NCBI GenBank assembly: GCA_008931825.1
Contig: QXVZ01008160.1
Span: forward strand, 1 to 33,634
Reading direction: 5' to 3'
Origin: Phallusia fumigata
Lineage: Eukaryota > Chordata > Ascidiacea > Phlebobranchia > Ascidiidae
DNA: 33,634 nucleotides
This document shows positions 1 through 12,851 of the stretch, in pieces. Position 1 is the first letter of the stretch. Each line of letters begins with the position of its first letter. Made by a program: the position numbers and the translations under genes. The notes under the pieces are model-generated. The model worked only from the letters and a program-made list of their open reading frames with translations, was not told where the DNA came from and searched no databases.

Positions 1-78
1 CTCTAACACCACTTTAAGAATCACCGATCTAATCGTTAGTTCAGCATTTAAAAACACTGTTTATTTGTTTTTGTCAAG

Positions 79-1678
79 GTTGCGTCAACGGTTGCAAAAC
101 CAGCCCAATCCTCTTGGCCAACTGTTGCTCCATATATTTACAAAGGCTATACGATTCAAATCGACTATGCATCCAAAACAACCTACTCTCCTTATTTCAC
201 TCAAGTCTTCTTCGTTATTTCAACAACCCAGGTTGCTCTCCACTCTTATAATTACCAAAATCCTCAGTTAAACTTTTGTTTGCAGAAATGGAATGGGGCA
301 CACTCGGACTTTACAACGATTACTAAACCAACCTTTGGACAAACTGGGAACAACCTAACCATGGAATATCAATTCACTGGCGCTTCCCGCAACGTTCTGA
401 CTGGCTACATGCTGCTGTACAAGTAAGATAAGGCAAGGAATAACTCACAAACACGTCGCTACACTCGGGTTACATTACCAAGGCGAGTTATTCTGTCAGC
501 GAGTACAAGTCGAGTCCTTTCTGTGAAAATAGGTAAAAATGGTTCGAGACATACGTCGATTCTTGACAACAACGAGACCAAGATCAAGTCGAATTTTTTA
601 TAAACCCTACAATGACTTGATTGATTTTATTTGTCTTTTTTACTTTTAGATCGGCTACCAGTACTATGTCATCAGACAATGTTAAGGCGTTCATTGAACG
701 CATTGTGGACCACATAAGTAAGTAACCTGTACAGCAGTTTCTTCGAATTCAACTGCTGGACAGCATTATTTATTTGTTCGCAGATACTTTAGATATCGTA
801 ACATTCAACCAGCCACCCAATTTCACAGTTCCAGTTACATTTTCCAAAGGAAACATCAGCTATAGTTCTACCAATGTTCAAAGTGGTTTCATTCAGTTCC
901 AAGCGTACGACAAGTACGGATACAGTTACGCCATGTGCCCTAGCGTAAGGTACGACAAGTTGCAACAGGCAGTTAACCCGCCTAAATGATATACTTCGAG
1001 ATTAATATGTTTAAATACGGTTTCAATTTCAGAGTGTTCCCCCCGGATGACCCAGCGCTATACTGCATTGGATCTGCGAACAGCAAGAGAAACAGTCCGT
1101 CCCGTTGCGGAGATTTTGCCGGTAAACCATTTTCACAAAGTTAAATATATTTGTTGACTCACGGAGACCGGAAATGGACGTTACAATGAACTAAGAACAT
1201 GGAACATCATTTATGTGTTTTTGAATTTGTTGTTGGTGACCGAAATATTTAATAACAAACGTTTTCGCTGGGTCGGACCAATACCGCTCTTGTTTCTTGA
1301 TTAAAAGAGACAGAAGAGGCCGACCTGAGATTTAAACCAACAACCTTGTGAGCGCATGGCGTCTTAATTTGACCAATCGGCTGTCTTCGCTGCTAAATGT
1401 TTGCGACATGTGATTTTGCAATACTTTTGCAAAACCCGACGCTTTATTTAAGGTCGTCCAGCCAAGTATTACAAAATTACTTGGCAAAAAAACAAATAAA
1501 GAAGTTAAAAACCAATTACTTGAAGAGTAAAACTGTTTTTCAACTCACAGCGTGGGACCAGCTTCCAGATCACGTGGACACCAATCGAAACCCGCATAAA
1601 AGCGGGAAATTTATCAATGACCTTCAATCGACCTTGCTCATATTCACCAGGAGCACGGACATCGATACAAACCTATGA
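79..1678 (+). CDS. 3' part of an unrecognised, probably extracellular protein gene (partial)
   Basis: I do not recognise the family. Exons chosen by splice sites and phase: 79-422 (ends phase 2), 650-717, 784-949, 1033-1121, and a possible last exon 1551-1678. The joined frame stays open. It contains N-glycosylation sequons (NLT, NFT, NIS), many aromatic residues and a few cysteines, and I see no membrane segment, which suggests a secreted or extracellular domain. The 5' end lies outside the window or in unrecognised exons upstream of 79. The acceptor at 78 (a T-rich tract then AAG) is my choice. If the donor at 1122 is not used, the frame ends at the TAA at 1142-1144. The last exon is open in two frames; the phase-compatible one ends with TGA at 1676-1678. 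An AATAAA at about 1873-1878 could be the polyadenylation signal. Exons 2-4 are the best supported. Confidence 0.5.
1265..1392 (-). repeat. tRNA-derived SINE-like remnant
   Basis: On the minus strand this stretch resembles the head of a tRNA-derived SINE. An A-box-like TGGTCAAATT lies near 1380-1371 and a B-box-like GGTTTAAATC near 1342-1333, at about tRNA spacing. It lies inside the last putative intron of the left-hand gene. Boundaries are approximate and no target-site duplication was identified. Confidence 0.35.
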
Positions 1679-2776
1679 AACCATTATTTACAATTTAGCA
1701 TTAGAAATGTAAGAAATAATTGGATTTTGGGCCATTAGTGGTGTGTTGGGTTTCAAAACTACATTGCTTTACAAAGACCCGCGGTCGAAAGTGTTATCAA
1801 AGTGTTTAAAATCGATTTGAATATTGCTGCAAACTTATGGACTAGTATGGTGTGTTTAAACAATTGTAATCGAATAAATATACGTTTAGCGTGACGGTAT
1901 GTTTAAGTTTATTACTGTAGTTTTACTTCAGTACGGGTTCTGTTTAGTACAATCTTTGCCACAAAGCCGAACGCGGTTTGCAAACCCCAATGAAAAATAG
2001 CAAACCCCAATGAAATTGCAAACCCCAATAGTTTACTAACGAAAATAGTTTCGGAGTCAAAATCTTGCGAAGTTTTGAAAGAAGGCAAGGATAGCCAGGT
2101 TTGAAACGTATTAGGTAAGAGCTACACCACGTAAATCGACCCGAACCTCAATCCTGTATAAGTCACCGTCCTAATTTTAACAATCTGGTACAGATGGCCT
2201 ACCGTTAAAAACGAGAACTGGTTAAAGCTAGAATAAGTGTTCCGTTTTTTTTTCAACAACAATTACATTTCAGTTAAATGATTTTTGAAAAAGTACGCAC
2301 TTCGGTCCGCAACCACTAACAAGTGTAATTCTCTTTAACAAAAAACCGTTGTGCGAAGTGGCATTTTGCTGTAATCACTTTGTGTAAGAGATGCACAGCA
2401 CACGAACGCAATTTGAAAACGAGATTGTTTGGAAATTGTCCTTCTTTTGCAGCAACGAACGATGCGAGATCCGCAACCAAAGTTGCACTAAAGTCACGTG
2501 GATACGTGACCATTTGGTCTCATGATAATGACGTAGAAAAAGCAATCCCAATCAAGCAATAAGGGGCGTTATCATTTTTCACACAACAACGTACTGAAAC
2601 GCAGTAAAGTTTACACACAAAGGAAACTTTTTTGTACTTGTTATTTCAATACTTATTTTTGTACCTGCTATTTTTTGTTTATATGCATTCTCAGTTTTGT
2701 TAAAACTGTGCGATTTCAATTGTCGTACAGTTTGACTCCACCATCGCTTACGCCGAGATTGACTTTACACGAAATA

Positions 2777-2784
2777 TGACGTCA
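2777..2784. promoter_or_regulatory. CRE/ATF-type palindrome TGACGTCA
   Basis: This is a perfect 8-base palindrome embedded in ATATGACGTCACTT. The same 14 bases occur at 17172-17185. CREB/ATF bZIP factors bind this sequence in animals; use here is inferred. Confidence 0.45.
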
Positions 2785-3465
2785 CTTCCCGTAATTCGGC
2801 ACTGCGCTAATATGCGTTGCTTTTCCTCTGTTACCTATACGACGTTACAGCGCGCAACGCAAACAATATTTTGCCAACGTGATTCAAGCTTTCAAACATC
2901 AGTTGTTTAAGCTAGTTTGTAGTAAAGCAGCATGATTCTAGTTAAGTTCCTGTGGTTTGGGTTAAGTTGAGCTTATTAGGGTTAGTAACCTTAGCGAAGG
3001 CGACTTGGTAGAAAAAAAAACGTTTAATCATAGGCACTGACACAAGCGCTTGCTGGAAAAAATTTGTTCTTTCAATTATTCGTTGCTAAACTAGTTTGTT
3101 AATTAGGTGTGTTGGTATACTTCACTTCCAAAAACACTCTGTAACGGCACGGCATCTAAAACTTGATGCAATATCGTTTTGCTGCAATATATGAAGACCT
3201 TCAAATAATCATTCGGCACAGTAAACCTTATAGTGTAGAAGGAATACAACGTAATCTGTGCTGATTCGTCAGAGCATTTTAGTAATGATTTCGCACGTAA
3301 ATATCGGGATACGTGCCTAAAGTAACACATTAAACGCCTTTGCGATATACGTTAGCGGAAAAAAACACAAAAAATCCGAACTCGCACGACCCCACTTATA
3401 AGTTACTACAATGACTCGTGTACGTGTCGCGCCCTCCGTACTTTCCCAATGCGTCACGTTTCCTA

Positions 3466-3473
3466 TGACGTCA
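3466..3473. promoter_or_regulatory. CRE/ATF-type palindrome TGACGTCA
   Basis: This is a perfect palindrome in the context TATGACGTCAC, with a half-site-like GCGTCACG about 15 bases upstream. It lies in a locally GC-richer stretch of the intergenic region. Confidence 0.45.
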
Positions 3474-5137
3474 CGATTCTGTTTGTGGGCAAGTTTGCAC
3501 GTTTCATAATTGTGTCGCAACGTTGGCATAGCATTCTGTCCGTTTTCTCGACATTCTGTTTAACTTATTCCGCATTTGACATTTGAGTACTATTTGCATT
3601 TAACCTAGGCACTTTCCTTTAGTTAAATAACTTGTATGTTAAGTTTAGGAAAGCTTTTGAAACGGGTAACTGTTCTACGTACTTACAGCGTTAGTAGTAA
3701 CTGAGGAAGTGTGTGTGTTTGTGCGTGTGAAAGAGTGAGTGAGTGATTTTGCTCAATAGATGAGCCCCTAAAGTGCATTATTGGCTAATTGACAGCAATC
3801 CGAGGTAGGTGTGGTAACGGAGAATTTCCGGCTGTAAGGAAACGTCGTTTTGGTTCCTTTTCATATTCCTGTAAACTGCCCTGTTTAATGTTTTGCTAGG
3901 GTATTACCAATCTTAGTACTGCCGTAAAATACAGTGTTGTATCTCCTTGTGTTGGTCACACCAAACGTAAACAAAACAATGGTGGAGAAAGTTTTATATA
4001 ATGTCGTGTAGTTGCTAACAAGCGTTATTTTTGTTACTTCCGAACCGCCTTTTTAAGCATTGAGCTACCACAGATTTGGCTTAACCCCTCGACAAGAGCC
4101 TGTTCTAGACCGGGCCAATAAGCAACATTTGTAATAGTTAAGATCGCAACAAGTAGCAATAAACATAACAATGAGGTAGACGTTGCCTAAAACAGATTAA
4201 GGCAAGTCAGATTCTTCTATTTTCGGGATCAGTATACTGCCTTCGGCGCTGAACAAAGCCATTACAGGCATTATCGTGACGTATGGCTACTCATCGTAAG
4301 CGAGACAAGTCAGGCGTGTCGCCTTTTCTCCTCACCTGGATCGAAAAGTTAGTCTTGGGGTTTCAAGCACCGTTTCGACATCGGTGTTTGTAAAAACAAG
4401 TTAAGGGCCAGTGGTATGAAAAAACAAAGCACATTGCTTTGCTTGGTAAAACTTTTAGAGGTTTGAAACAAGAATAACAGTCACAGTAATTGAGTAGGAC
4501 ATTTTGCCTAAAGCTTGGATATCCATAGCAAGATTCGTCACTTTTTGTGCCTAATCGAAACTGTAGTAAGATAGGCAGTTGTGAGTAAGTTACATCGTTA
4601 CATTGAGTGTCTTAGTGAGTGAAGAAAAGACGTACGTGTAACAGAAAATACATTTGTTAACACTGCAACTGTTAGCCTTAAGTGAAACCATGTATTTGGT
4701 TACCATGTTAAGGTCCCTTGGGTTTTGCTAAATTGTACGCAAAGACGTAGTTAATTCGATTTTGCGGAATTTATAATGGTACAGCATAAGCCTTTCTAAT
4801 GGCACTTAATGTTACGACGCTTCATGTTACTCACAATGATAAGACAAAATATCTAAGCGTTGTTTCAAACTGTTTCTTCCGAATTGTTAGTACATTTTAC
4901 ATTTGACCGTATACAGCTGAAACACTTCGTAACTCAATTCATAACCATAATCTTTTTACCAAGACTTTTAGCTGCAAAGATTTTGTGTATTTAAAGATAA
5001 AACTGATAACCGTGTACATTTTATTGTTGGACTTGTACCGTGTACAGTTGATATCCTATATTGCCAAACCAAAGGCTAAAGCCGTCTGTTTTTTTTTCAG
5101 TACGTGACTTTGAAGCTTAATTCATCACATTACTGAA

Positions 5138-7724
5138 ATGTTACGACAAGCACCCTCATCTCCTGCGCACAATGAAGCTGCGCTGAACAGAAGCAGGCGC
5201 TCCCTAACTGTGCTCGGGGTAGGATGTCCTGGATATTGAAATTGTTGTGCGGTTGTTTTTACCGACGTTTCCAACAATGTTTGTTATGATACCAGTAGCT
5301 AACTAGTCACAAATGGTCGGCCCCTTCGGGTTCGCATTCATCCCTGAGCCCTTAAAATAGCTGATGATGAACACGAAAAACTTTTTAACTGCATTAATTA
5401 AACTTGCGCATAAATTTTTCTCGTACACTGCTTTATTTTTTTGTTCACAATCTAGCCCCCAAACAACCCAGGTCCCAGGGTTTAACGAACTCGGTGTAAT
5501 AGTTGTTTTGCCATTTTTGAATACAAAAGTCGTGGCCTAGTATATTTATTTTTTGATCTGGTTATAAATATATTAAGAGGAAATAGAAATGACAATACCA
5601 GTAATAATTTACTGAAACAATTATTACAAATACAGTAACTAGTTAGTGTTCACACATATTAACTGTTGTATATACATTGCCGCACTTGTACCTTCCCTGT
5701 ACTTAAACTTGATATTTTGTGATTTTCTGCAGGCGGTTGAAGCTGTATTGGGCCTAATTGGTCTTGTGTTGGGAATCGTGGCCGTGCATCATGCGGAAAA
5801 AGCGGCCGCTGCGTCTACAAATCGTTTTCAGCCGTATTTTCGGGTCGGCCAAGGCATATGGGGAAGCGTTTGGGTCAGTTGAGATTCTGTTTGCTAACAC
5901 TCCTGGATTAGAGTTGTTAGAAAGCCAAGTTTTACTAACATAGAAACTGACATAAATTGACATTGCAGTGCCATAAATGGATAAATATGATAAAACAAAC
6001 TTTCCATGAGCTAATACTATAAACAGGTCATTATAATCCGGTATACTAACGGGGTTGAGGTATGTTTAAGTCTGTCTTATTTTCATACGAGTCATTGCCA
6101 GTTATGAATAGATGTTAGCTAGGTTAAGTTCGAGAAAAAACTATGAAGACATAATAGATAGAACCAACAGGACGTGTTAAATAGGTAAAATTGTTCTCTT
6201 CGTGTATTTCAGATTATCATCGCTGGAATTTTGGGAATCATCAGCGGTCGAAAAAGAATTTCTAGCTTCTCTCGTGTTGTGGTAAGCACACAAGATGCTA
6301 AATGAAACGTTATTTACTTTTTATTAAATATTAAGGGTTCTGCAATGCCATTTTTACGTGTAAAAACATTTCCAAACCAGTGTAAAAGGTTATTTCGACT
6401 AGCCCGTTGATCCGATATGTTTCGTTCATGCAGGTTTATGTGCACATGGCATTTTCGATTTTAGCTGCAGTCATCTCGGGGGCAATGCTCATCTCATCAT
6501 TCGTCTTTTGCGCATACTACTACTTTGTAAGTATACAACAGTTGGGCTGCCCGCTACAATTTGCACTTGACGAAAGTTGTTTTGTACACAAATGAGCTTG
6601 CACTGAAAGCAGGCGGCTCGACGGAGAACATTTCCCATTCGTGCTTCCTCGCAGCGATCGGATGAACAAGCTAAACCAAAACAACATAACCAGACTTTTT
6701 CTGTTGTTTACAGTACGACTTGTATGCACTAGGCCTCGAGATCGGCATTGCGGTTGCCAGTCTCTGCACTTTGGTTTTGTGTGTCGTCAGTGCGGTATTA
6801 TGCTGTTGCTTGCCTCCAACTGACATGGGATCGTATCAGTGTTGCCCGTGCTGCGCTGACCCCGAACAGGTAAAGAATGCAGATGACGTCATATCGATGT
6901 TGTTGTGTTATTGGTAAACTTGTTTTAATTGTGAGAAACTTGTGGCTTTATTGCTTGCAGCATAGCTGTGCGTATACAGCGCTTGGGTGCTTTTAGGCAG
7001 GTGGCAACAAGTTTTGTGCAACCAACTCAACCAAATTTACTTTAAAACTGAACCAAAACTTAATCGACTCTACCTTGGCACATAGTATGTGGACCGAGTA
7101 ATAACTTGAATTCGTTATCCCTAACGTTTAAAGCGGGGTCCATGAAACTCGCCAGCGATTCACTCACGTAACTGCACTTGTTTGTCCCAGGGTCGCGAAG
7201 ATTATGTAATGACAAACGAGGGGGCAATTCCCATGCAGCAAACTCCAACGAATGAGGCCAAGCCTGAAGAAGAGCAGGGTAAGCAGTTGTCTGAAAATAT
7301 GTGTTTGTTTTCAGGGTGAAAGCGAAACAATTCGAGCAGTTTTTTTGCCCATTCAAAAATAAGGTTTTGGTAAAGCCTGATTTGATTTTCAAACGTCTAG
7401 ATTATAGGACAATAGGTTTTATAGTTGGACTATTGTCTATTTGTGGCTCATTATCGATGAGATTGAATCCTAAAAACAGGTAAACATCTCTCGCACAATC
7501 TACTGTAAGTCATCACATACACAACATGCATGCATCGGTGTCGGTGACGTCTGAAAACTTTATTGGAAGGTCTTTTATCTTCAGCCAAACCGGAGAAGAC
7601 GGAACCGGAAAAACCTCCAGCCCAAGAGCAGCAGCCAGAGGCCGGAAAACCAACAGAAGTCCAGGCGGGAGAGAAAGACAATGCGGCCTACAAAGCAGAC
7701 GCGACTGATGAAAAAACAACCTAA
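5138..7724 (+). CDS. CD20-like (MS4A/TMEM176-type) four-transmembrane protein 1
   Basis: Seven exons: 5138-5218, 5733-5873, 6213-6281, 6434-6526, 6714-6869, 7191-7278, 7585-7724. The first five introns are phase 0 and the last is phase 1. The product is 255 residues, the usual size for MS4A proteins. A short basic N-terminus (RSRRS) precedes TM1 (about residues 28-46). The family signature GQGIWG (about 66-71) leads into TM2 (about 72-87). TM3 lies in exon 4 (about 100-126) and TM4 in exon 5 (about 134-156). After TM4 comes a cysteine cluster, CCCLPPTDMGS then CCPCC, which could be palmitoylated (inference). The tail is Pro/Glu/Lys-rich, acidic and probably cytosolic. Vertebrate MS4A proteins sit in the plasma membrane as receptor subunits or signalling adaptors; a ligand cannot be read from sequence. 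The start is the ATG opening exon 1, with an in-frame GG|GT donor. It is the first of three similar genes on this strand. Confidence 0.85.
6884..6891. promoter_or_regulatory. CRE palindrome just inside intron 5 of CD20-like gene 1
   Basis: TGACGTCA starts 15 bases after the last base of exon 5. The paralogous intron of CD20-like gene 2 has the same palindrome 12 bases after its exon 5. Shared position in two diverged introns suggests a retained regulatory site. Confidence 0.45.
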
Positions 7725-9928
7725 TTGTTTTAAACTTGTACCGCTACTTTTACGAAAAGCGCCTTTTTAAAAAAAATTCTCCACACTTTACCGGAGTGTT
7801 TCTTAACCCTCTTTTCTTAGTGGCACCCCTTTGAAATCATCAACCAGTTTTCGTACCCTTCTCTGCAATATCCAGAAAGTACTTATTGTTCTCAGGTTCA
7901 AATAACAAACAACTTTTGTTTGGATTTTATAAATGTAATGTAGTATCTTTATAATTCGTCCTAATGATTTACTCGTATCCTCCATAAACAGATCTCGTAA
8001 CCCTTAGCGGTAACCCATGTTAAGAACCACTGGATTACGCCTATGGATTTCTGATTTTTCTAATTTTCCGTCCAAATACCAACTTTTGACATGAATTAAG
8101 TTCATAAAGGTACATTTTGAACTACAGATTATACAAATGAGTTTAGACATATTATTTTCACCTGGTTAATCATTATAAAAATGCAATTGCTTTTGCTTTT
8201 TTGTACATATTTAAAGATTCGTGTTCACTTCAGTTACCTATTTACCGTTTTGTCATGTGTGTGCTTTTAAGATACTTGATGAGCTGTCGTTGAAAGTAAA
8301 CTGTTATTAAAAACCACTAAGTGTTACTACCACGCAGTTCTCAGAACAGGATAAACACTCAACACTAATGTATGATTAAAACCACAAAGTCTGTGCCTAA
8401 AAACGTCGCTTGTGTACAATTATCTGTTGGGTTGTTTCGCTTAAAAATCTAGGCGGTTAAACAACACAAGGCCAAATCATCAACGACTTGTTAATGCGTT
8501 TCTTGTAGTCACTGGGAATAAAAACAACTCAAAACAACAATCTTAGGAAAAAATTAAAGGCTGATCATCAAGCCCTGTAAAACTTTTTAATGTTGACCTT
8601 TCAAAATTATCTGGTTTATGTTTTACTTGGTTTGGCCTTTAACGTAATTTAGGAAATTGTGCAACTTCAACACTCTGATTTCTATGTCAAACCTGATCAC
8701 GTGACCGTCTCGCTTCGCTCTTTGGAAGTGATGAAGCTCAGAGCAACAGGAAAATGGCGGCGTAGCTTATTAATCCTTAAGCATCTTTATAACCATAATG
8801 GAAATCTGCCATATTAGGTAAGTGTGTGCTGTTTTTAAATGTTGCAAATTTGCGTAAAACTCAATGCCGTAGTTGTTTACAAACAATATTGTGTCCTCTC
8901 TTAGCTTGCTGCTGACGCCAATCGCCATTAAATTGTGCGCACCGAAGCGATACATTTTTGTTTCGTAACAAACCCGTCATTGTAATAGCCACTGAATAAG
9001 TGGTGTGATTTATACGCGAGGCATTTTTTGGTGCAATTTGCTTGTTGTGATGATTTTGTTAAAACTGCAAGAGATACTCGAAAACAATTCTAATCGGAAA
9101 ACGGTATGGTTTTAGTTTTGTGGGTACTTTATATGTAATGAATAGGTGTGTATGCAGCCCTGCAGACTGAAAGTTTGACTGATGCTTTATGTAGTGTAAA
9201 CTTGAGTAGCTGGACAGCACAGCAAGCAGTTAATGAACATTTTCTTCTAGGAGCTGTAAAATTATTTACATTCCTGAAACACAAAATAAATTCTGGTTTT
9301 TTATTCAAATAACTAAACTGGTGCTTTTCGTTTTAAAGCAGTTTATCATTGCTTAACAGTTCACAGCATAAAACACATAAAATTCCAAGCAGTTATACAA
9401 AGGCGCCAGATTCAAGTTTTTTTGTAATCCCACAACGCTTTTTAGGCGACGAGGCGCGTTTTATGCGAGAGGCAAATTGTGCCTCGTTTCCATGCAAGAA
9501 TTGGGCATTGATTCTTATTTGTTTACGTTTTGCAAGGGACAAGAGGTGTTTTCATTGTACAGGGAGTGACCACCAAACTTAATTAACTAAAAAAGGCGGT
9601 TAAAATTTTATGTACGCGTTTATCTTCCCAACGGCAATTTGAACGTCTCCCAAGTGTACGACACATTTAGTGCACTGTTGTACTATGGTTTGTTTTGTAC
9701 AATTACCAGGCAATATTTTTTCGACCTGTCTGTAAAATTTTTTTCAAGTTTAAATAGAACTACTAGGATCATTAAATCATTTGGAACTGTTTTTTTTTTT
9801 AGTAAAAGAGCACCATCTGTAGATATTTTTCTTTACCATTGCTTTTATTGCAGATGAATACAGTCTGTCCAAATGGTACAACGATTAAAGGTCGAGGCAT
9901 GTTTTTTATGTTTTTGTGTTTTTTGCAG
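7725..9928. other. Intergenic stretch, no gene recognised
   Basis: This is AT-rich sequence with stops in all frames. An AATAAA at about 8517-8522 is far from the stop of CD20-like gene 1 and may not be its polyadenylation signal. At 8696-8704 there is TCACGTGAC, an E-box type CACGTG palindrome. I see no coding signal that I can defend. Confidence 0.4.
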
Positions 9929-12559
9929 CCGTTGCGCGAATGGATTACATTTTTTGGAGGAGACTTTTGACTATTGTGAGCAATTTTCTTGTAGTCACAC
10001 CAATTGGCAGAAAGGTATGACGTCACAGTACAGATGTGTATGTTATCGATACTGGCATGCCTTTTAACTGAGACAGGCTTAAAACGCTGTTTTTGCAAAA
10101 GTAATCAACGGAGGTGATTAAATTTTATAGTAATATTGCTACAGCAAACTAGCTTTGCACCCACTTATTTAAAACCAGATTGATCTTTAGGTTTTATCCT
10201 TGATTTCCTGAAGGATAGAAAGATCTCTATTCTAAAACGCAAAAATATTGCAGGCCAGAATAATAGAAGTGCCCCCAGCGAACTTTTCTGGCTCACTACA
10301 TTTTGTGGCGATAAGGATGAAACTTGAAATCTGGTTTAAACATTTTAGGTGAATTAAAAGCTTGCTGTGTCGTTCGTAACCCACCGGCTGCCGGCTATAA
10401 CTTTTATAGCTTAAGTTGCTTTTATCTCCTGGTCGTTACCTGTTGTTTTAATATCGAGTAATGAATAAATAGCAACATAATAACCGCTTGATTTCTGTAC
10501 CTTTATGCTAAGACAATATATGGTAGCAGGTCTCCAAAATTAATTTACTGCTGCAAATAAGTTTTTGTGGCACTTGTTACACCACAGAAAGTCGCCACCT
10601 AAAGTCGCTGTGACACAATGGAGTTATTTGATCACCATGCATCTGCGATGTCAATTTGCCAAGCTGGAAACAACTGATTTCATCCTACTGTCTTCCAACA
10701 GCCTCCTGGTTAGCGGTAACGCAGCATCAGGTTAGTGTTTTAATCCATCTTGTATTACTTGTTTGTGCACATTGTCAAAACAAAAAAATCAGAATACAAG
10801 AGTGTTAAAACGCACTTTAATACTACCGTCAAGACGACCCAGAATACCGCAACAACTGCCACGATATTTGTAATGATGGTCAGTGAAATACAGTGCTATT
10901 GCCTTCAACGTAAAGGTAAATCTTCAAAAACTTGTGGGACATTACATTTTTATTCTCCACTTGTGGCAAGGTTTGCAGGCTCGTTGTTGAATCCCGTGCT
11001 TTCTCAATTGAGAACTAAGCTGTTAGCGCTTGGGTTTTTGCTTATTGAGAACGTTATTTATTTTTGTTGTAGTATTGTGGCAACAACTGGGATTTTCTTC
11101 AAAACGCATTATTTCCACTTGATTGAGCTTCACCGAACCGTACAATACGTCACGCGCTTTTTTTCTTTTTGCTACGTGACTTCTCTCGTTTTTCCTCAGT
11201 TGCTTTCATTCCAATTTAAAGGTAATCAAACGCCATGTTGTATAATTTCTTTATTCATGCCTGACTTCAGTCTGTTAGCGTTGGCTTATTATCCTGTAAG
11301 AAGTAATTGATTTTTTTGTTTAATGATACAGACTGCACACTACAAAACAATGTTCTAAGCACTGCAAATTCCGGTCACAATTCACACCATAAGACTAATT
11401 TTGTCCACATTGCATTATTTACATNTTTCATTCCAATTTAAAGGTAATCAAACGCCATGTTGTATAATTTCTTTATTCATGCCTGACTTCAGTCTGTTAG
11501 CGTTGGCTTATTATCCTGTAAGAAGTAATTGATTTTTTTGTTTAATGATACAGACTGCACACTACAAAACAATGTTCTAAGCACTGCAAATTCCGGTCAC
11601 AATTCACACCATAAGACTAATTTTGTCCACATTGCATTATTTACATATCCTTGCTAACCGAGCAGCTGTGTTGTTTCAGGTTACTGCGTAAAGAATGTTC
11701 ATAGTAACCAGATCTGTCCCCAGACACAGCAACTGCGAGGCAAACTGAAACAAAACAAGTGGCGAGGTGAGTAGAAATTTTGCTTTTAATTTCCCTGTCT
11801 GTGTTTTCTTTTCAATAACGTTTGTAGCCAAGTGAAATCATCTTCATGACAACATACCACTTTAAACTCGGGTAAACAAGTTGTGGTGATAACTGATATT
11901 TATCTTATGCCAAGCTGCAACACCATTTTGTGTTTGTATCCGCTGGCTAGTCTAACGGAATATTAGCATGTGTTAAAATTATTGTGATAACTGTCTTCCA
12001 AATCGGCTTGGCGTTTTAGCGTTACTTTCTACAAAGATCCAATTGTCTGTACCCTTTAATGTGATTTGTTTCCAAATTTTTCAATTTTACTTTTGTACAG
12101 ACTCTTCCATCTGAACAACCATCTGAAGATCGTTCACTACACTCCAGGAAATTTCATTTCTACAACTTTCGCAATCCGATCCTCAACTTCAAAAATTGTA
12201 CCAGCAGTCAGTAACACGTAGGATGCTGTCAGAATCAAGCGTAAATGCGAATTCTAGGCTCTAACTCTAACTTGCGCCGACGGGTCTTTCCATTCGTCAT
12301 TTACAGGCCCAGCGACTGGAAGGCCCAAGACCAGTAGTTTGCTGTGCTACATTGTCAGCAAGTTGCGCCTAGGTTTTACCATACCTGTAGCACNCAATGA
12401 AGAGCCATCAAGATCTTTTTAGTGCCATTATTTGAAAATAACATTTCGTTTTGTTTTGTAGGTTTTTGTGAAAAGAAGCAGAAAATCCAAAACAAATCTT
12501 TAACGTGTGACATGGATGTTTATTTGCTTTATATTGGGAGTTTGGCCTGGAAATGTTAA
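9929..12559 (+). CDS. Candidate small cysteine-rich multi-exon gene (speculative)
   Basis: I do not recognise a family. Four stretches look like exons because each is open in a single frame between plausible splice sites: 9929-10014 (acceptor TTTTTTGCAG, leaves phase 1), 10637-10730 (leaves phase 1), 11680-11766 (acceptor TTGTTTCAG, enters and leaves phase 1) and 12462-12559 (acceptor TTTTGTAG, enters phase 1, TAA at 12557-12559). Joining 9929-10014, 11680-11766 and 12462-12559 keeps one frame. It gives repeated short modules ending Trp-few-residues-Cys (NWQKGYC, NKWRGFC, LAWKC), as in some extracellular cysteine-rich domains. A further phase-compatible stretch runs from about 10784 to 10915. 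The 5' end is not found and two contig joins (11425, 12394) lie inside, so the structure is uncertain. It could be chance. Confidence 0.22.
10018..10025. promoter_or_regulatory. CRE palindrome at a candidate splice donor
   Basis: TGACGTCA in the context TATGACGTCAC begins 3 bases after the GT-start of a putative donor (AAAG|GTATGACGTCAC). This is the same 11-base word seen at 2776, 3465 and 17173. Confidence 0.4.
11204..11424 (+). repeat. 221-base direct repeat, copy 1 (contig overlap artefact)
   Basis: This segment ends at the N at 11425 and reappears directly after it at 11426-11646, identical as far as I compared. An exact repeat split by a single N is what two overlapping contigs give when scaffolded without merging. 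The underlying locus probably has one copy. Confidence 0.85.
11426..11646 (+). repeat. 221-base direct repeat, copy 2 (contig overlap artefact)
   Basis: Second copy of 11204-11424, starting directly after the N. It continues into unique sequence at 11647. Confidence 0.85.
12394..12394. other. Single-N contig join
   Basis: One N marks a scaffold join. I found no duplicated flank here, so real sequence may be missing between the two sides, inside the candidate cysteine-rich gene. Confidence 0.6.
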
Positions 12560-12851
12560 CAGGTACAGTTGTTCTTTCCTGATCACAAAAAAACTAAGCC
12601 TGACTAAAGGGTTCGTTTTAACACACATCTAGCCTTTGACCCTTCAAAAGACACATTTATCTTTGCCCGGCGAGGTGTCTTTTTAGCCATGTCACAGAGA
12701 AACTTTTTTACACAGTTCCGTTAGATGGCGTGGTTGCTTGTCTAATTTTGAGAAAAATTTAGAGGCGACTGTACAGCTTTTGTGCACATAGCCGGTCACA
12801 ATTGGTAACTCTTCTAATTATGCCGAAACACCAGATTCTATTGAAATAGTT

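Larger units (their letters stand above)
1679..5137. other. Long intergenic stretch, no gene recognised
   Basis: Stop codons are frequent in all frames and the short open frames (for example around 2380-2560 and 3100-3530) have no recognisable motif or consistent splice sites. It holds two CRE palindromes at 2777-2784 and 3466-3473 and poly-T or poly-A tracts. It may include promoter or enhancer sequence for the CD20-like gene starting at 5138, but nothing here proves that. Confidence 0.5.

Noticed and set aside
10750-11310. 186-codon open frame on the plus strand
   Set aside because: No start context, no family motif, and hydrophobic runs coming from T-rich sequence. Only short parts (about 10784-10915) fit splice sites, so I did not call the whole frame a gene.
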